Assembly (NCBI RefSeq): GCF_004296405.1
Contig: NZ_PSRR01000047.1
Coordinates: 1 to 36,293 of the forward strand
From: Bradyrhizobium sp. Leo170
Lineage (GTDB): Bacteria > Pseudomonadota > Alphaproteobacteria > Rhizobiales > Xanthobacteraceae
DNA: 36,293 bases
Direction of reading: 5' to 3'
Below the pieces are notes generated by a model that was given only the letters and a program-made list of their open reading frames with translations, did not search any database and was not told where the DNA came from. Within the stretch, counting starts at the first letter, position 1. Every line of letters starts with the position of its first letter. A program made the position numbers and the translations under genes. Shown one piece after another: positions 34,705-36,293 of this stretch.

Positions 34705-35319
34705 TTAGGCTGCTCTCCAGTAAGAAAACAGCGATTGCGAAATAGTGGGTCTAGCGATGTAGCGGACCCCCGCTACCAACGATCCCCCCGACGTAGCGAT
34801 ATTGGAGAACAAAGCCGGATTGCCGCAGAGCGCGGCGAGGCGCCCGTTGATGTCGATCCGCACGCTCCGACCATCCTCAGCGTTCGCCTTCGTCCCGGCG
34901 CCACCCGCTCGGCTAGGGCTGGCGTGCACAATGATTGCCGTCACCAATTCACGGATGGTCGCAAACTCCATTGGGGTGCCGCGCTTCAATTCATTCGCCA
35001 ACTCCTTCACCGTGCGCTTATAGCGGTCGATGGCCTTCGGGTGCAGCGCGATCACGTTGTCGGCTTCCTTGGCCGTCTCAAGCCGCGCGGCAAACGTCTT
35101 GCGCTCGGCTTCCAGTTCATTCATTCGCGGGATGAGCGCGTCGGTCGCCATGCCCTTGACGATGAAATCGACGATGCGTTTGATCTCGCGCTCGATCTCG
35201 CCGAGCCGCCGCTCGATCCGGGTGCGTTCGGTGCTCGCCTCTTTCTTGAGCCGTTTGCGCTCGGCGTTATAGGCATCGACAAATTCGGTAATCACCTCGG
35301 GATGTGCGAGGTGCTGGCG
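34705..35319 (-). pseudogene. large serine recombinase, C-terminal relic
   Basis: About 205 residues matching the end of a large serine recombinase: HLAHPEVITEFVDAYNAERK, a long charged coiled coil (RRLGEIEREIKRIVDFIVKG, then LIPRMNELEAERKTFAARLE), HPKAIDRYKRTVKELANEL and IRELVTAIIVHASP. The catalytic resolvase domain and the zinc ribbon are missing. At about 35316-35325 the sequence passes directly into the transposase gene, so the frame upstream of HLAHPEV is foreign. Such recombinases integrate phages or islands, often at a tRNA or other gene; here only the tail survives. Confidence 0.8.
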
Positions 35320-36293
35320 AGCGTGCGATAAAGCTCTCGAAGACGCCGTTTGACGCCTTTGCTCAACTTCGGATGCGCCAGTGCGCGCGCATAGGGCGTG
35401 GCCGGAACATGATAGCGCTTGATCACTTTCGCGCCCTCGCGTCGCTTGTCCTTCAGCTTGAAGGACGGCTGGAAGAAGTTGGTGTGCAGCCGCGATGCGG
35501 CATACAAGCGTTCCAGCACGCGCGTCGTCCCGACGCCATCGAAGCGACGTATCCCACAAGTCGCCGGACGACCGCGCCATTCTTCTGCTCGACGAAAGCC
35601 TGATCGTTCTTCTTGTAGGCGCGCGAGCGTGTCACCTCGATCTTTTGCGTGCGACACCAGGGCACGACGACATCGTTCATAAACGCGCTGTCGTTGTCGA
35701 AGTCGGCGCCGCGAATGAGCCAGGGAAACAGGTTCTGTGCGCGCTCCATGGCTCGCACGACGAGGCCGCTCTCGCGCGTCACCAGCGGCATGCATTCGGT
35801 CCAACCAGTCGCGACGTCGACCATCGTCAATGTCTGAATGAACGAGCCAGCTACAGATGTGCCGCCATGAGCCACCATGTCGACCTCGCAGAACCCCGGC
35901 GGCGGATCGTGCCAGTCGTTGAACGTCCGGATCGGAACTTCACGCCGTACCGCCGAATAAAAGCCGACCCGCCGACGCTTACCGCCGGCCGCGGCAATTT
36001 TGGTCTCGACCAGCAGGCGATCAATCGTGGCTGCGCTGACGCCGAGCACCAGCGCTCGATCGGCCTGGTCGAGCTTGAGCCGGCCATGCTGCTCCAGCGA
36101 AGGCAGCAACGTCGGAATCATTACCCTGAGCCGCTTGCCGCAGATCCGATCCGAGGCCTCCCATAGCGCCACCAGCGCATCCCTGATAGGGGCGCCATAG
36201 GTCGGCCTTCGCTGCCGCCGGGCCTCCCGCGAAATCGCGACAAGGCTGGCAAGCGCCCGAACCGCGTGCTTGCGATGCCAGCCGGTTACCGCA
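35292..36293 (-). pseudogene. integrase-core (DDE) transposase, truncated and frameshifted, runs off window
   Basis: The upstream frame covers the window end to about 35550: AVTGWHRKHAVRALASLVAI, LWEASDRICGKRLRVMIPTL, then the catalytic core GFCEVDMVAHGG, FDNDSAFMNDVVVPW and KKNDQAFVEQKNGAVVRRLVGY. These supply the two Asp residues and the Glu. After a one-base shift it continues as RFDGVGTTRVLERLYAAS and HTNFFQPSFKLKDKRREGAK, and KRYHVPATPYARALAHPKLS. The C-terminus is cut at the junction with the recombinase relic near 35320. It resembles the integrase-core transposases often filed under ISNCY-like elements. No terminal inverted repeat is visible on this side. Confidence 0.85.

Noticed and set aside
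1..36293. CRISPR arrays, rRNA or complete tRNA genes, toxin-antitoxin or phage-defence modules
   Set aside because: Looked for throughout; no regularly spaced repeats, rRNA sequence, complete tRNA fold or recognisable defence genes were seen.

Overview
The window looks like a chromosomal accessory region of a GC-rich alphaproteobacterium, most likely Rhizobiales and probably the Bradyrhizobium/Rhodopseudomonas/Afipia group. This rests on the trifunctional kinase/ATPase/histidine-kinase protein, the FixJ-like regulators, the SPW-type membrane protein, DUF3095 and the general protein style. It is inference, because no rRNA or marker gene is present.

Layout. 1-2.5 kb: the 5' part of an MFS exporter and a peroxiredoxin-like gene (minus), a divergent intergenic region, a SnoaL-like gene, then a cluster of decayed fragments (GMC oxidoreductase, glutathione S-transferase, MFS) and a second, diverged copy of the same intergenic region. 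2.5-8.6 kb: two closely related zinc-independent quinone oxidoreductases, a chimeric GST fragment, a broken MFS exporter, a secreted cupin, a carboxymuconolactone decarboxylase/AhpD-like protein, a nitroreductase tail and an OsmC-family protein. 8.7-14.2 kb: an RND efflux adaptor and a frameshifted permease, flanked by two LysR relics. 14.35-21.5 kb: a very large trifunctional sensor kinase with a frameshift in a T6 tract, a receiver-only regulator convergent with it, and a FixJ/LuxR-type regulator. 21.9-25.1 kb: a winged-helix relic, an intact LysR gene, an SPW-like membrane protein, a quinone oxidoreductase scrap and a multi-pass possible cytochrome b. 25.2-30 kb: GMC oxidoreductase plus Dps (likely operon), a frameshifted DUF3095 gene and an AraC regulator. 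30.2-33.1 kb: a two-subunit molybdenum hydroxylase. 33.1-36.3 kb: a LivF-like relic, a DUF3788 gene, a serine-recombinase C-terminal relic joined to a frameshifted transposase that runs off the window.

The theme is defence against oxidants, quinones and other reactive electrophiles: thiol peroxidase-like proteins (peroxiredoxin, AhpD-like, OsmC), Dps, quinone oxidoreductases, nitroreductase and GST remnants, and exporters. The most notable unannotated signal is a pair of conserved non-coding elements. Element A has four copies, with a core TCG-N5-CGA box beside a GGCGAG-N11-CTCGCC dyad. It lies upstream of the peroxiredoxin/MFS pair, an MFS relic and the GMC/Dps pair, and beside a LysR relic. 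Element B has three copies with tandem GCTAT(T)GGAAA repeats. It lies upstream of the SnoaL gene, the first quinone oxidoreductase and the molybdenum hydroxylase. In two places A and B form one divergent promoter module. I infer a shared, probably LysR-controlled, stress regulon. A palindrome, TAAGCGATSGCTTA, occurs twice around the FixJ-like regulator.

Decay is widespread: at least nine gene relics and five interrupted genes. Four of the interruptions fit a single missing base, so sequence error must be excluded before calling all of them pseudogenes.
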